DNA of 59,189 nucleotides from the NCBI GenBank assembly GCA_902592965.1, contig CACJGL010000006.1:1-59189 (forward strand), in the 5' to 3' direction. The notes under the pieces were generated by a model. It was not told where the DNA came from. It worked only from the letters and a program-made list of their open reading frames with translations, and did not search any database. How positions within the stretch are numbered: the first letter of the stretch is position 1; each line of letters begins with the position of its first letter. Positions 59,031 to 59,189 of this stretch are shown here, in pieces. Source of the stretch: an uncultured Pelagibacteraceae bacterium (GTDB lineage: Bacteria > Pseudomonadota > Alphaproteobacteria > Pelagibacterales > Pelagibacteraceae). A program made the position numbers and the translations under genes.

Positions 59031-59189
59031 TACTTTTTCTTAATCTTTACCGCTTGTGGCTTGGTATATTTTAATGGTCTAATATTTGATTGCTCATGAA
59101 GTATATTTAATCTTCTTGCAACTTCTTGATAAGCCTCAATTAGATTGCCAAGTCCTTTTCTAAATCTATCTTTATCTAATTTTTTATCA
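59030..59189 (-). CDS. purC: SAICAR synthetase, C-terminal end only
   Basis: The gene enters from the right edge; 52 residues and the stop are visible. [20 protein letters not shown], followed by RRLNI, is the PurC C-terminal signature. About 20 further basic residues (ending [10 protein letters not shown]) extend past the usual end. It ligates aspartate to CAIR in purine synthesis. It stands first in the purC-purS-purQ-purL-bolA-grxD run. Confidence 0.88.
   Translation of the reverse strand, partial: DKKLDKDRFRKGLGNLIEAYQEVARRLNILHEQSNIRPLKYTKPQAVKIKKK

Noticed and set aside
1-59189. CRISPR arrays, insertion sequences, prophage or genomic island boundaries
   Set aside because: No direct-repeat arrays, transposase, integrase or phage genes were seen in any frame, and base composition looks even apart from short RNA elements.

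Overview
The window reads as a stretch of a streamlined, very AT-rich marine alphaproteobacterial chromosome, most likely SAR11 (Pelagibacterales, Candidatus Pelagibacter type). The reasons are the AT-rich codon use, start and stop codons that repeatedly overlap by 1 to 8 nt, intergenic gaps that are nearly always under 100 bp, and three transport systems each led by an abundant-type periplasmic binding protein (ABC, TTT and TRAP). Conserved housekeeping blocks (purCSQL-bolA-grxD; glmS, DAHP synthase, nadE, cysS, cimA, rpsD) also fit. I see no insertion sequences, prophage, CRISPR arrays, pseudogenes or frameshifts. No gene-free stretch reaches 300 bp; the longest is the 161 bp nrdA promoter region at 38661-38821. 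The assignment is inference from gene content, since no 16S gene is present.

Layout. 1-2.9 kb: the 5' end of a beta-keto acid cleavage enzyme gene, a small membrane protein, an aminotransferase, an SGNH-hydrolase-like protein and a CAU tRNA. 2.9-4.6 kb: a stand-alone inverse-autotransporter beta-barrel followed directly by a secreted Cys-containing protein. 4.6-10.3 kb: apt, mtnP, mtnA, a fused class II aldolase/short-chain dehydrogenase and a fused AdoMet decarboxylase-spermidine synthase. Together these form an apparent circuit that makes spermidine and salvages its by-product methylthioadenosine (MTA) to AMP and, probably, dihydroxyacetone phosphate. 10.3-13.4 kb: a polar amino acid ABC transporter lacking its ATPase, plus a nitrilase-family amidohydrolase. 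13.4-15.6 kb: an ATP-grasp protein divergent from an Anbu proteasome-like peptidase. 15.6-21.1 kb: DUF6165, glycosyltransferase family 9, an AbrB-family membrane protein and a TctCBA transporter.

21.1-29.9 kb: a mixed region with a GT4 glycosyltransferase, a thioredoxin-like protein, gamma- and beta-type carbonic anhydrase homologues, two secreted HExxH proteins (one with MORN repeats), an FMN protein, a beta-hydroxyacid dehydrogenase, an MFS transporter and rpoZ with a long acidic tail. 29.9-37.1 kb: a family III CoA-transferase divergent from a TRAP transporter followed by malonyl-CoA decarboxylase, suggesting malonate use, then dusA and a TauE-like protein. 37.2-42.0 kb: a phosphohexomutase and nrdAB behind paired NrdR boxes. 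42.0-46.3 kb: methylcitrate-cycle genes prpDBC and a HAD phosphatase. 46.3-55.3 kb: a GlmU acetyltransferase-only protein, glmS, DAHP synthase, nadE, cysS, cimA, trmJ and rpsD. 55.3-59.2 kb: grxD, bolA, purL, purQ, purS and the 3' end of purC.

Two patterns run across gene boundaries. First, each of the three binding-protein genes is followed by a 12-bp hairpin that sits on or against the start of the next permease gene; two of these hairpins end in a U-tract, so they look like attenuators that set a high binding-protein to permease ratio. Second, many first genes of transcription units lack a Shine-Dalgarno sequence and have a TATAAT-like hexamer only 6-12 nt before the start codon, suggesting leaderless mRNAs.
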